Shown here in pieces: positions 22,602 through 31,296 of a stretch of DNA of 64,000 nucleotides. The stretch is taken from the NCBI RefSeq assembly GCF_018275325.1, contig NZ_JAGVQR010000004.1:1178001-1242000 (forward strand), read 5' to 3'. Below the pieces are notes generated by a model, which worked only from the letters and a program-made list of their open reading frames with translations, was not told the DNA's origin and searched no databases. The translations under genes were made by a program, and so were the position numbers. This DNA comes from Nocardioides palaemonis (GTDB lineage: Bacteria > Actinomycetota > Actinomycetes > Propionibacteriales > Nocardioidaceae). Every line of letters begins with the position of its first letter. Position 1 is the first letter of the stretch.

Positions 22602-23941
22602 GGCGGCGTACGTTCGTGGCCACGTGGGCGGTCGTCGCCGCGCTCGGCCTCGCCGGGTGCTCGTCGTCGGACCAGACTGCGTCCACCGCCGCGGTCGCCA
22701 CCGCCGCGAAGGACGTCGCGGACGGCACCGGCATCTGGGACGAGTCCCAGCTCCACGAGATCGGCGTCGAGGTCGACCCCGACGCGGTCGCGACGATGAT
22801 CGACACCTACCAGTCGTCGGGCGAGAAGGACTGGATCGAGGCCACGGTCACCATCGACGGCGAGACCTACGAGCGCGTCGGCATCCGGCTCAAGGGCAAC
22901 TCCTCGCTGCGCGGCGTCTCCGACGACTCCGACCCGGCCGACCTGCCGTGGATGATCCGGCTCGACAAGTTCGTCGACGGGCAGTCGCTCGACGGCTGGA
23001 CGTCCTTCGTGGTGCGGTCCAACAACTCGGAGACCGCGCTCAACGAGGCGGTCGCGCTCGACCTGCTCGCCGAGGCCGGGCTGGCCAGCGAGCACGCGAT
23101 CTCCACGGCGTTCAGCGTCAACGGCTCCGACGCGCGGCTGCGGCTGGTCGTGCAGGACCTCGACGAGGAGTGGGAGGCGGAGAACTTCTCGACTGCCGGG
23201 CTGCTCTACAAGTCCGAGGCGAGCGGCGACTGGTCGTGGCGCGGCGACGACCCGGACTCCTACACCGACGTCTTCGACCAGGAGACCGGCGACGACGACC
23301 TCACGCCGCTCATCGACCTGCTCGACTTCCTCAACAACAGCAGCGACGCCGACTTCGAGGCCGAGCTGGCCTCGCACCTCGACGTCGAGGCCTTCGCGCG
23401 CTACCTCGCCTTCGAGGAGCTCGTCGACAACTTCGACGACATCGACGGCCCCGGCAACAACTCCTACCTGCGCTACGACGCGACGTCCGGCGGGTTCACG
23501 GTCGTGGCGTGGGACCACAACCTCGCCTTCGGCGGCTCGCCGGGCGGCGGCGGTGGCGACGGCGCCGGTGGTCCGGGCGGGTTCCCGGGTGGCGACGGCG
23601 AGCGACCCGAGGGGATGCCGACCGACATGCCGACCGACATGCCCTCGCCTCCCGCGGACGGTCAGCGTCCCGAGGATGGGATGGGCGGCGGCCCCGGCGG
23701 TGGTGGCGGTCCGGGCGGCGGGTCCAACGTGCTCGTCGAGCGGTTCACCGCCGTCGAGAAGTGGGCCGACCTGGTCGAGCAGGCCAAGGCCGACCTGACC
23801 GCCGAGCTGGTGGACAGCGGGTACGCCGAGGAGGCCCTCGCCGCGCGCGTCGCCGTGCTGACCGAGCAGGCCGGCGACCTCGTCGACGCAGCGACGGTGC
23901 AGGAGGAGGCCGATGCGATCCGGGAGTCCCTCGGTGGTTGA
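22598..23941 (+). CDS. CotH-family kinase-like lipoprotein
   Basis: 447 residues. Signal with lipobox GLAGC (Cys near 18) places it on the outer face of the membrane. The CotH region includes VGIRLKGNSSLRG, FVVRSNNSE, LRLVVQDLDEEW, the conserved ELVDNFDDIDGPGNNSYLR, and VVAWDHNLAFGG with the Asp likely to bind Mg-ATP. A Gly/Pro/Asp/Met-rich insert (about 308-380) interrupts the C-terminal part. B. subtilis CotH is an atypical spore-coat protein kinase; bacterial lipoprotein versions presumably phosphorylate exported proteins. The last codons and stop (CTC GGT GGT TGA) come from the repeat that begins here. Confidence 0.87.
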   Translation: MRRRTFVATWAVVAALGLAGCSSSDQTASTAAVATAAKDVADGTGIWDESQLHEIGVEVDPDAVATMIDTYQSSGEKDWIEATVTIDGETYERVGIRLKGNSSLRGVSDDSDPADLPWMIRLDKFVDGQSLDGWTSFVVRSNNSETALNEAVALDLLAEAGLASEHAISTAFSVNGSDARLRLVVQDLDEEWEAENFSTAGLLYKSEASGDWSWRGDDPDSYTDVFDQETGDDDLTPLIDLLDFLNNSSDADFEAELASHLDVEAFARYLAFEELVDNFDDIDGPGNNSYLRYDATSGGFTVVAWDHNLAFGGSPGGGGGDGAGGPGGFPGGDGERPEGMPTDMPTDMPSPPADGQRPEDGMGGGPGGGGGPGGGSNVLVERFTAVEKWADLVEQAKADLTAELVDSGYAEEALAARVAVLTEQAGDLVDAATVQEEADAIRESLGG

Positions 23942-24160
23942 GGTGCGAGCGCACGCCCTCGGTGGTTGAGGTGCGAGCGCACGCCCTCGGTGGTTGAGGT
24001 GCGAGCGGAGCGAGCCTCGAAACCACATGCCTTGCTCGATGGTTTCGAGGCTCGTCGCTGGCGCTCCTCGCACCTCAACCACCGAGCGAGGGCTGGCGCT
24101 CCTCGCACCTCAACCACCGAGCGAGGGCTGGCGCTCCTCGCACCTCAACCACCGACGGCC
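23928..24160. repeat. Palindromic repeat block between convergent genes, copy 1
   Basis: Three 28-bp direct units (from 23928, 23956 and 23984) with the core GGTGGTTGAGGTGCGAGCG, a central 14-bp hairpin GAGCCTCGAAACCA (24012-24025) / TGGTTTCGAGGCTC (24040-24053), then three inverted units with CACCTCAACCACCGA about 35 bp apart. The whole can fold into one long hairpin and encodes the stop codons of both flanking genes. Likely also the transcription terminator. Confidence 0.9.
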
Positions 24161-24855
24161 GGGAACTCCTTCATCGCCTGGTCGGCGATCTTCTTCATCA
24201 TGAAGCCGTCGATCCCGCCGCCGACGACGCCGCCGGCGAAGGGGATGCCGCGGCCGAAGCGGGCGAGCAGCTTCTCGCTCACCCCGCGCATCAGCCGGAA
24301 GCCGACCGCCTTGTTGACCACCATCAGCGCGGCGGGCGGCAGGCCGCGGAGGGCGTACGTCGTCGCGCGGGAGCCGGCCGAGGCCATCCCGGCCTTCTTG
24401 AGCACCTCGTCGGAGTCGGAGCCGACGAGGGTGAGCAGGACGGCGGTGCGCACCCGCGGCTCGTCGAGGTCGTAGCCGCGCAGCGTGGCGATGGCGCCGA
24501 CCATGCGGGTGGCGAGGAGGTAGAACTCCGCGACGTTGACCGGCAACGAGACCGGCATGGTCACGAAGCCGCCGACGCCGGTGAGGAAGCCGCCGGCCGC
24601 GCCGGCGCCCGTGGCGCGCCGGGCCAGCGAGGCGATGGCCTTCTCCCGGTTGCCGCCGGCCTTCTCGAGCGCCTCGCGGGCGACCTCCTCGGCCGGGCGG
24701 AGCGGGCCGCGGCCCTTGAGGCCGGCCTCGACGAGCATCGAGACTAGCTTGTCGATCGCTCCGGGGTCGGGGTTCTCGTCCTGGGCGGCGTCGAGCGCGG
24801 CGCGGGTCTCCTCGGTCTCCTTGGAGCCCGGCGTGATGAGGTCCTTCAGTCCCAT
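24145..24855 (-). CDS. EcsC-family protein
   Basis: 236 residues from ATG 24855. N-terminal helical segment (DLITPGSKETEETRAALDAAQ), then a Gly-rich amphipathic/membrane region GAGAAGGFLTGVGGFVTMPVSLPVNVAEFYLLATRMVGAIATLRGYDL and GIPFAGGVVGGGIDGFMMKKI, the pattern of the EcsC family (relatives of the third gene of the B. subtilis ecs locus). Peripheral membrane location is likely; molecular role unknown. The message appears leaderless. The C-terminus VGG-stop is encoded by the flanking repeat. Confidence 0.75.
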   Translation of the reverse strand: MGLKDLITPGSKETEETRAALDAAQDENPDPGAIDKLVSMLVEAGLKGRGPLRPAEEVAREALEKAGGNREKAIASLARRATGAGAAGGFLTGVGGFVTMPVSLPVNVAEFYLLATRMVGAIATLRGYDLDEPRVRTAVLLTLVGSDSDEVLKKAGMASAGSRATTYALRGLPPAALMVVNKAVGFRLMRGVSEKLLARFGRGIPFAGGVVGGGIDGFMMKKIADQAMKEFPAVGG

Positions 24856-24861
24856 GGGCAC

Positions 24862-24867
24862 ACAGTA
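24862..24867 (-). promoter_or_regulatory. -10 element (TACTGT), leaderless start at 24855
   Basis: Six nt before the ATG, with no ribosome site in between. Confidence 0.45.
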
Positions 24868-25020
24868 GGAGTCTGGCCCCAGCAAACGTCCCGCCCGCAG
24901 CGGTGAACCGCGCGCCGGTGAACTCAACGCACGAAAGAGTGAGACGGGCGTCACACGGGCCTAGCGTCGAGGCGACCGGGCGTACTCGGAAGCCCGACTC
25001 CCACCTCTCGGAGGCATCCC

Positions 25021-26433
25021 GTGCCCCACCGCTCCCTCCTCCGGGCCGCCGTCGTCGCGACGACCGCCCTCACCACGAGCCTGCTGGCTCCGGTCGCCGC
25101 GACCGCCGACGACGGCCCGACGCCCACGGCGTGCCCGGACGCGCTGGTCGACGTCGCCGACTGCTGGACCGGGCAGGACGCCTCCGGTGCGTTCTACGCC
25201 ATCGCGGTCCCGCACGACTGGAACGGCGACCTCGTCGTCCACTCCCACGGCGGACCCGACCTCGACGACCCGACCGACGCCTCGCGCAGCCTCGACGACC
25301 TCGACCGCTGGGCGGTGATGCCGCGCGAGGGCTACGCCTGGGTCGGCTCGACCTACCGTCGCGGCGGCTTCGGCACCCGGATGGCGGTCGCCGACACCGA
25401 GGGCGCCCGGCAGGCGTTCGTCGCGGCCTTCGGCGAGCCCGGCCACACCTACGCCCACGGCCAGTCGTGGGGCGGCGACGTCGCGGCCAAGCTGGTCGAG
25501 GTGCACCCGACGACGTACGACGGGGTGCTGCTGACCAACGGCGTGCTCGCGGGTGCTTCCCGCGGGTACGACTACCGCGTCGACCTGCGGGTGGTCTACC
25601 AGTACTACTGCGGCAACCACCCGCGCCCGAGCGAGCCGCAGTACCCGCTGTGGATGGGGCTGCGGCCGGGTTCCACGATGACCTCGACCGGGCTGCGCGC
25701 CCGGCTCGAGGAGTGCACCGGCTACGCCTCCGACCCGGCCGAGCGCACCGCGCTGCAGCAGCAGAACCTCGACGACATCCTCGGCGTGACCGGGGTGCCG
25801 GAGCGCACCCTCGCCTCCCACCTGAGCTTCGCGACGTTCACCTTCCGCGACATCGTGAGCGAGAGGCTCGGCGGGCGGAACCCGTTCAGCAACCGCGGGG
25901 TGCGCTACTCCGGCAGCCACGACGACCGGGCGCTCAACCGCGGCGTCGAGCGGTTCTCCGCCGACCCGTCCGCGCGGCGCGACCTGATGTGGGACAGCGA
26001 CCTCACCGGTGCCGTCGCGATCCCGACCGTCGACCTGCACGCGATCGACGACCCGACGGCGTTCGTCGAGCACGAGTCCGCCTACCGCGCCACGCGGGTC
26101 GGGGCGGGGACCGCGGACGACCTCGTCCAGGTCTTCACCGCCGAGTCCGAGCACAGCGCGCTGAGCGACAGCGGCTACGCCGCGGCGATGGACGCCCTCG
26201 CGACCTGGGTGACGACCGGCGCGAAGCCCACGCCCGCCTCGGTCGCCGCCGCCTGCCCGGGGTTCGACGCGACCTACGGCTCGGGCTGCTTCATCGACCC
26301 GACCTTCACCCCGGCGCCGTACGACTCCCGCGTCGCCGCGCGCCCGGGCGGGCGCCGCTGGCCGACGATGTCCGCCGCGCAGGAGCGGGCGTGGTCGCAC
26401 GTGCCGGGGATCGGGATCCCGCTCGGTGGTTGA
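25021..26433 (+). CDS. Secreted alpha/beta hydrolase
   Basis: 470 residues. GTG start, signal peptide (SLLRAAVVATTALTTSLLAPVAATA), then an alpha/beta-hydrolase core: VHSHGGPD (oxyanion region), nucleophile elbow GQSWGG near residue 157, VDLHAIDDPTAF with a possible acid and SEHSALSD with the catalytic His. Related to exported tannase/feruloyl-esterase-like or prolyl-aminopeptidase-like hydrolases, but substrate cannot be deduced. Four Cys could form disulfides. The last residues LGG and the stop are supplied by the second repeat block. Confidence 0.8.
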   Translation: MPHRSLLRAAVVATTALTTSLLAPVAATADDGPTPTACPDALVDVADCWTGQDASGAFYAIAVPHDWNGDLVVHSHGGPDLDDPTDASRSLDDLDRWAVMPREGYAWVGSTYRRGGFGTRMAVADTEGARQAFVAAFGEPGHTYAHGQSWGGDVAAKLVEVHPTTYDGVLLTNGVLAGASRGYDYRVDLRVVYQYYCGNHPRPSEPQYPLWMGLRPGSTMTSTGLRARLEECTGYASDPAERTALQQQNLDDILGVTGVPERTLASHLSFATFTFRDIVSERLGGRNPFSNRGVRYSGSHDDRALNRGVERFSADPSARRDLMWDSDLTGAVAIPTVDLHAIDDPTAFVEHESAYRATRVGAGTADDLVQVFTAESEHSALSDSGYAAAMDALATWVTTGAKPTPASVAAACPGFDATYGSGCFIDPTFTPAPYDSRVAARPGGRRWPTMSAAQERAWSHVPGIGIPLGG

Positions 26434-26606
26434 GGTGCGAGCGGAGCCGCTCGGTGGTTGAGGTGCGAGCGGAGCCGCTCGGTGGTTGAGGTGCGAGCGG
26501 AGCCGCTCGGTGGTTGAGGTGCGAGCGGAGCGAGCCTCGAAACCACACTGCTAAATGAGCTCGCAGGTTTCGAGGCTCGTCGCTGGCGCTCCTCGCACCT
26601 CAACCA
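26419..26606. repeat. Palindromic repeat block between convergent genes, copy 2
   Basis: Four 28-bp units start at 26419, 26447, 26475 and 26503 with the same core as copy 1; a central hairpin GAGCCTCGAAACC (26532-26544) / GGTTTCGAGGCTC (26566-26578) is followed by one inverted unit. Unit number and loop sequence differ from copy 1 while arms are conserved. Confidence 0.9.
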
Positions 26607-28894
26607 GCGAGTGACGAGCGGAAGCTCCGGAGCCGCAGCGAGTTGGTCACGACGAAGACGCTGGAGAAGGCCATCGCGGCGCCGGCGAGCATCGGGTTGA
26701 GCAGGCCGGCGGCGGCGAGCGGGAGCGCGGCGACGTTGTAGGCGAACGCCCAGAACAGGTTGCCCTTGATCACCGCGAGGGTGCGCCGCGAGAGCCGGAT
26801 GGCGTCGACCGCGACGAGCAGGTCGCCGCGTACCAGGGTGAGGTCGCTCGCCTCGATCGCGACGTCGGTGCCGGTGCCCATCGCCAGCCCGAGGTCGGCC
26901 TGCGCCAGCGCGGCGGCGTCGTTGACGCCGTCGCCGACCATCGCGACGACCTTGCCGGCGGCCTGGAGCCGCTGGACCTCGGCGACCTTGTCGGCGGGCA
27001 GCACGTCGGCGACGACCTCGTCGATCCCGACCTGTGCGGCGACGTGGCGGGCGGCGCGCTCGTTGTCACCGGTCAGCAGGACCGGCGTGAGGCCGAGCTC
27101 CCGCAGGCGGCGTACGGCCTCGGCGGAGGTCGGCTTCACGGTGTCGCCGACGACGATCACGCCGCGGGCGCGGCCGTCCCAGCCGACCGCGACCGGCGTC
27201 AGGCCATCGGCCTGCGCGGCGTCGACGGCCGACGCCAGCGAGTCGGGCAGGTGCTGCGACCAGTCGGCCAGCAGGCTCGGGCGGCCGACGACGACCGCGT
27301 ACCCGTCGACGACGCCCTCGACCCCGAGGCCCTCGCGGTTGGTGAACCCCTCCACGGCTGGCATCTGAGGACGTGCTGCAGTCGAGGTGGCGGTCGCGGG
27401 GTGCAGGGCGTCCTCAGATGCCGGGGTCGGGGCGTACGCCGCGGCGATGGCCCGGCCGATCGGGTGCTCCGACGCCTGCTCGAGCGCGGCGGCGAGGCGG
27501 CGTACGTCGTCCTCCGACTCGCCCTCGGCGGCGACGACCGACTGGACGGTCATGTCACCGGTCGTCACGGTGCCGGTCTTGTCGAGCACGACCGTGTCGA
27601 CCCGGCGGGTCTGCTCCAGCACCTCGGGACCCTTGATGAGGATGCCGAGCTGGGCGCCACGGCCGGTGCCCACCATCAGCGCGGTCGGCGTGGCCAGCCC
27701 CAGCGCGCAGGGGCAGGCGATGATCAGGACGGAGACGGCCGCGGTGAAGGCGGCCGTCGCACCGCCGCCCGCACCCAGCCAGAAGCCGAGGGTCGCGACG
27801 GCCAGGCCGATCACGACCGGCACGAACACCCCGGAGACGCGGTCGGCGAGGCGTTGCACCTCGGCCTTGCCGTTCTGGGCGTCCTCCACCAGCCGGGCCA
27901 TCTGCGCGAGCTGGGTGTCGGCGCCGACGCGAGTCGCGCGGACCAGGAGCCGGCCGCCGGCGTTGACCGTCGCACCGACCACGTCGGCGCCCGGCCCGAC
28001 CTCGACCGGCACGGACTCGCCGGTGAGCATCGAGGCGTCGACGGCGCTGGTGCCCTCGACGACGGTGCCGTCGGTGGCGACCTTCTCCCCGGGGCGTACG
28101 ACGAACTCGTCGCCGACCGCGAGCTGGTCGACCGGGATGCGCGTCTCGACACCATCATGGAGCACCGCGACGTCGCGCGCGCCGAGCTCCAGCAGCGCCC
28201 GCAAGGCGGCGCCGGCCTGCCGCTTGGAGCGGTGCTCGAGCCAGCGCCCGGCCAGCAGGAAGGTGGTGACGCCGGCGGCGGCCTCGAGGTAGATGTTGCC
28301 GGCGCCGTCGCTGCGCTCGATCGTGATCCGGAACGGGTGGGTCATCCCCGGCTCGCCGGCGGTGCCGAGGAACAGCGCCCACAGCGACCAGCCGAACGCG
28401 GCCAGCACACCGACCGACACGAGCGTGTCCATCGTCGTCGCGCCGTGGCGCAGGTTGGTCCACGCGGCGCGGTGGAAGGGCAGCGCGCCCCACACCACGA
28501 CCGGCGCGGCGAGCGCGAGCGAGGCCCACTGCCAGTAGGTGAACTGCCAGGCCGGGACCATCGCGAGCAGCACGACCGGGACGCTCAGCGCCGCGCTGAC
28601 GACGAGCCGCTGGAGCAGCGGGTCGCGCTCGGGCGCCTCGTCGACGGATTCCTCGGACGCGGGCGGGCTCGGCAGCGCGGCGGCGTAGCCCGCGGCCTCG
28701 ACCGTGCGCAGCAGGTCGTCGGTGGACACGGTGCCGGGGTAGGACACCTTCGCCTTCTCGGTGGCGTAGTTGACCGTCGCAGTGACGCCGTCGAGCTTGT
28801 TGAGCTTGCGCTCGATCCGGTTGGCGCACGACGCGCAGGTCATGCCGGTGATGGCCAGCTCGACGTCGGCGAGCGACTGTGCCTCAGTGCTCAT
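26600..28894 (-). CDS. copA: Copper-translocating P1B-type ATPase
   Basis: 764 residues. N-terminal heavy-metal-associated domain with GMTCASC (17-23), eight predicted membrane helices, actuator TGES (MLTGESVPV), the metal-site ACPCALGLATP (CPC), phosphorylation motif DKTGT, SEHPIGRAI (the P1B-specific HP) and hinge GDGVNDAAAL. Exports Cu+ from the cytoplasm. It is the last gene of the csoR operon and overlaps the preceding gene by 11 bp. The C-terminal SLAG-stop is contributed by the repeat block. Confidence 0.96.
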   Translation of the reverse strand: MSTEAQSLADVELAITGMTCASCANRIERKLNKLDGVTATVNYATEKAKVSYPGTVSTDDLLRTVEAAGYAAALPSPPASEESVDEAPERDPLLQRLVVSAALSVPVVLLAMVPAWQFTYWQWASLALAAPVVVWGALPFHRAAWTNLRHGATTMDTLVSVGVLAAFGWSLWALFLGTAGEPGMTHPFRITIERSDGAGNIYLEAAAGVTTFLLAGRWLEHRSKRQAGAALRALLELGARDVAVLHDGVETRIPVDQLAVGDEFVVRPGEKVATDGTVVEGTSAVDASMLTGESVPVEVGPGADVVGATVNAGGRLLVRATRVGADTQLAQMARLVEDAQNGKAEVQRLADRVSGVFVPVVIGLAVATLGFWLGAGGGATAAFTAAVSVLIIACPCALGLATPTALMVGTGRGAQLGILIKGPEVLEQTRRVDTVVLDKTGTVTTGDMTVQSVVAAEGESEDDVRRLAAALEQASEHPIGRAIAAAYAPTPASEDALHPATATSTAARPQMPAVEGFTNREGLGVEGVVDGYAVVVGRPSLLADWSQHLPDSLASAVDAAQADGLTPVAVGWDGRARGVIVVGDTVKPTSAEAVRRLRELGLTPVLLTGDNERAARHVAAQVGIDEVVADVLPADKVAEVQRLQAAGKVVAMVGDGVNDAAALAQADLGLAMGTGTDVAIEASDLTLVRGDLLVAVDAIRLSRRTLAVIKGNLFWAFAYNVAALPLAAAGLLNPMLAGAAMAFSSVFVVTNSLRLRSFRSSLAG

Positions 28895-29804
28895 GACCGC
28901 CCTCTCCGTGCTCGCCGGACGGTGCGCCGCCGGACACCACGGTGAACGCCGCGGTCCGGACCGTGCCGCCGTGCCTGAAGTCCAGGAACAGCCGGTACGT
29001 CCCCGGCGTCGGGAACGCGGTCGCGAAGTCGATCGGTCCGGGCGCGCCCTCCTCGGGGTGGACGTGGAGGTAGCCCAGGTCGCCGGCGCGGATCGCGACG
29101 AGGTGGCCGTACGCGCCGAGGTAGGGCTCGAGGTCGGTCACGGCCGTGCCGTCGTGCTCGACGGTCGCGGTCAGGACGGTGCTCGCGCCGGGAGCGGTGT
29201 CGCCGGCGAGGGTCACGGTGTACGCCCCGACCTCGGCGGTCCGGTCGTCCGCGGGCAGCGGCACCGGGCGGAAGTCGCCCGCGACCGACACGTCGTCGGC
29301 CAGCGTGACCCCGTCCCAGCCCTCGGGAGTGGAGTCGGCGATGACGCGCCAGGTGCCGGGCGTGAGGCGTACGTCGACCGACCACGTGCCGGTCGCGCGG
29401 TCGAGGCGCGGGTGGACGTGCTGGAAGCCGGTCAGGTCGCGGCGCACCACGATGAGGTGGAGGTCCTTCTCGTGCTCGCGGGTGTAGTCGAGCAGCGGGC
29501 GACCGCTGGAGGTGAGCACCCGGAAGTCCAGGCGCGTCCGTCCGGCCGGGAGCTGCCGGTCGGCGAGGTCGAGGGTGAAGCCGTCGGCCTGCGCGGTCAG
29601 GCCGGTGGCCTCCGCGACGGCCGAGCCGTGGCCGGCGTGGGCGTCGGTCTCGTCCTCGTGGGAGGCCATGCCGTCGTGGGCCGCGGGCGCCGGATCGGCT
29701 TCGACCGGCCCCACCACGCGCCCGGCCCCCCACGCCACCGCGAAGGCGGCGACGAGGGCGGCGGCGAAGGCCGCGGCGCGGACCGGGGTGCTCATCGGGC
29801 TCAC
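28884..29804 (-). CDS. Membrane-anchored His-rich protein of the copper operon
   Basis: 306 residues from GTG 29804 (overlaps the copZ stop as GTGA; an ATG lies three codons later). One N-terminal transmembrane helix, then a His/Asp/Glu-rich linker (AAHDGMASHEDETDAHAGHGS), two beta-rich domains with LHLIVVRRDLTGFQHVHPRLD and GYLHVHPEEG, and a His-rich tail (GEHGEGGHEH). HxH pairs suggest extracytoplasmic copper binding or handover. Known in actinobacterial cop operons but not biochemically defined. Confidence 0.8.
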   Translation of the reverse strand: MSPMSTPVRAAAFAAALVAAFAVAWGAGRVVGPVEADPAPAAHDGMASHEDETDAHAGHGSAVAEATGLTAQADGFTLDLADRQLPAGRTRLDFRVLTSSGRPLLDYTREHEKDLHLIVVRRDLTGFQHVHPRLDRATGTWSVDVRLTPGTWRVIADSTPEGWDGVTLADDVSVAGDFRPVPLPADDRTAEVGAYTVTLAGDTAPGASTVLTATVEHDGTAVTDLEPYLGAYGHLVAIRAGDLGYLHVHPEEGAPGPIDFATAFPTPGTYRLFLDFRHGGTVRTAAFTVVSGGAPSGEHGEGGHEH

Positions 29805-30004
29805 GCCAGGGCGTACCCGGCCTCCTCGACGGCGGCGCGGACGGCCGACTCGTCGAGGGGCTGCTGGCTGGTGACGGTGACGGCGCCGGTCTCGACGACG
29901 ACGTCGACCTTCTCGACGCCGGCGATCTCCGAGATCTCCTCGGTGACGGAGGCGGCGCAGTGGCCGCAGGTCATGCCGGTGACGGTGTAGGTGGTCTCGT
30001 TCAT
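29801..30004 (-). CDS. copZ: Copper chaperone (heavy-metal-associated domain)
   Basis: 67 residues: a complete single HMA domain with the copper site GMTCGHC (10-16) and the usual beta-alpha-beta pattern ending in EEAGYALA. It carries Cu+ to CopA or to the CsoR repressor. 13 bp after csoR and GTGA-coupled to the next gene. Confidence 0.93.
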   Translation of the reverse strand: MNETTYTVTGMTCGHCAASVTEEISEIAGVEKVDVVVETGAVTVTSQQPLDESAVRAAVEEAGYALA

Positions 30005-30017
30005 GTGTCTCTCCTCC

Positions 30018-30320
30018 TCATGACCTCACGAGGCGGGCGATCGCCTCGGAGGCCTCCTTGAGCTTTTGCTCCTGCTCGGCCCCGCCCTGGCGGGCGGCGT
30101 CGACGACGCAGTGGGCCATGTGGTCGTCGAGCAGCGACAGCGCGAGCGCCTGGAGCGCCTTCGTGGCTGCGGAGACCTGGGTGAGGATGTCGATGCAGTA
30201 CTTCTCGTCCTCGACCATCCGCTGGATCCCACGGACCTGCCCCTCGATGCGGCGCAGCCGCTTGAGGTGGGCGGCCTTGGCCGCGTCGTTGCCCTCGAGG
30301 TGGCCGTGCTGCGCGCTCAT
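30018..30320 (-). CDS. csoR: CsoR-family copper-sensing repressor
   Basis: 100 residues from ATG 30320. All-helical DUF156 protein with RLRRIEGQVRGIQRMVEDEKYC (first Cys ligand) and DDHMAHCV (His and second Cys ligand), matching the C-H-C copper site of CsoR. Apo-CsoR binds DNA and releases it when Cu+ is bound. It heads the operon csoR-copZ-His-rich protein-copA and has its operator immediately upstream. Confidence 0.95.
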   Translation of the reverse strand: MSAQHGHLEGNDAAKAAHLKRLRRIEGQVRGIQRMVEDEKYCIDILTQVSAATKALQALALSLLDDHMAHCVVDAARQGGAEQEQKLKEASEAIARLVRS

Positions 30321-30327
30321 GGCGTCG

Positions 30328-30347
30328 ACGATACCCCTAGGGGGTAT
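30328..30347 (-). promoter_or_regulatory. CsoR operator overlapping the -10 element of csoR
   Basis: ATACCCCTAGGGGGTAT (30331-30347) is a near-perfect GC-tract palindrome of the CsoR/RcnR class. The minus-strand hexamer TATCGT (30333-30328) shares its edge and lies 7 nt before the csoR ATG, so repressor binding would block the promoter. The operator also contains the stop codon of the upstream GDPD gene. Confidence 0.85.
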
Positions 30348-31140
30348 GTGATTCAAGGCGCGCCGGGCGGACCCACTGGCCCCGCGCCACCAGCACCTCG
30401 CGCAGCAGGTCGGGGCGGTCGGTGATGATGCCGTCGACCCCGGCGTCGAGCAGGGACCGCATCGTGGCGGGCTCGTCGACGGTCCACACCACGACCCGGA
30501 TGCCGAGGTCGTGGGCGCGCGCGATCACCCGCTCGGAGTGGACCGGCAGCCGGCCGAGCCGGAGCGGGACGTGCGCGAACGCTCCGCCCGACCGCACCCC
30601 GAGCGGGCGTACGCCGCCGCGCGCGCACGCGACCAGCGACGTCAGCGAGCGCCACCCCAGCGCCGTCGTCACGCCCGGCGCCTCGTCCTGGAGCCGGCGC
30701 AGCCACCGGCCCCACGCGCCGGCGACGAGCACGCGGTCGGCCCAGCCGGCCCGGGTGCGGAGGAGGCGGGCCATCGGAGCGATCGCCCGCTCGTCCTTGA
30801 GGTCGACCGCGAACCGCGCCTGCGGGAACGCCTCCATCGCCTCGGCCAGCGTCGGCACCGGCTCGGTCCCGTGGACCCGCAGCCTCCGGAGGTCGGCGAG
30901 GTCGAGGTCGGCGACGCGGCCGGGGTGACCGGTGACCCGCTGGAGGGTGCTGTCGTGGAAGCACACGACGTGCCCGTCGCGGGTGACGTGGACGTCGGTC
31001 TCGAGGTGGGTCAGCCCGAGGGCGACCGATCGGCCGAAGGCGGCCAGGGTGTTCTCGGGGGCGAGCGCCGCGCCCCCGCGGTGAGCGATCGCGAGCGGGC
31101 CTCCCTGATTTCCGTAGCGAGGGTCGCCGTAGCTGGTCAC
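30337..31140 (-). CDS. Glycerophosphodiester phosphodiesterase
   Basis: 267 residues from GTG 31140; a GTG at 31167 would add 9 residues. AIAHRGGAALAPENTLAAF (catalytic His-Arg and Glu-Asn), LETDVHVTRDGHVVCFHD (metal-binding Glu/Asp and second His), VDLKDE and the C-terminal VVVWTVDEP...DGIITDRPDLL are complete for the GDPD family. Hydrolyses glycerophosphodiesters to glycerol-3-phosphate. No signal peptide, so cytoplasmic. Its TAG stop lies in the CsoR operator. Confidence 0.92.
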   Translation of the reverse strand: MTSYGDPRYGNQGGPLAIAHRGGAALAPENTLAAFGRSVALGLTHLETDVHVTRDGHVVCFHDSTLQRVTGHPGRVADLDLADLRRLRVHGTEPVPTLAEAMEAFPQARFAVDLKDERAIAPMARLLRTRAGWADRVLVAGAWGRWLRRLQDEAPGVTTALGWRSLTSLVACARGGVRPLGVRSGGAFAHVPLRLGRLPVHSERVIARAHDLGIRVVVWTVDEPATMRSLLDAGVDGIITDRPDLLREVLVARGQWVRPARLESHTP

Positions 31141-31296
31141 GGATCCAGCATCGGCGCCCGCGGGCACCGCTGTCGCGGGTGCTCGCGAGTGTTCACCGAA
31201 CCGTTGGACTAGGACACCTTCGTGGTCGCTGGTCGCACGCCATGGCGGGCGTCGAGCGGAGATTGGTCCGCTCGACCCCAGCCGTGGACGGGACCC

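Noticed and set aside
23928..24160. CRISPR-like regular repeats
   Set aside because: Units are contiguous 28-bp tandem copies without unique spacers and form inverted arms; no cas genes.
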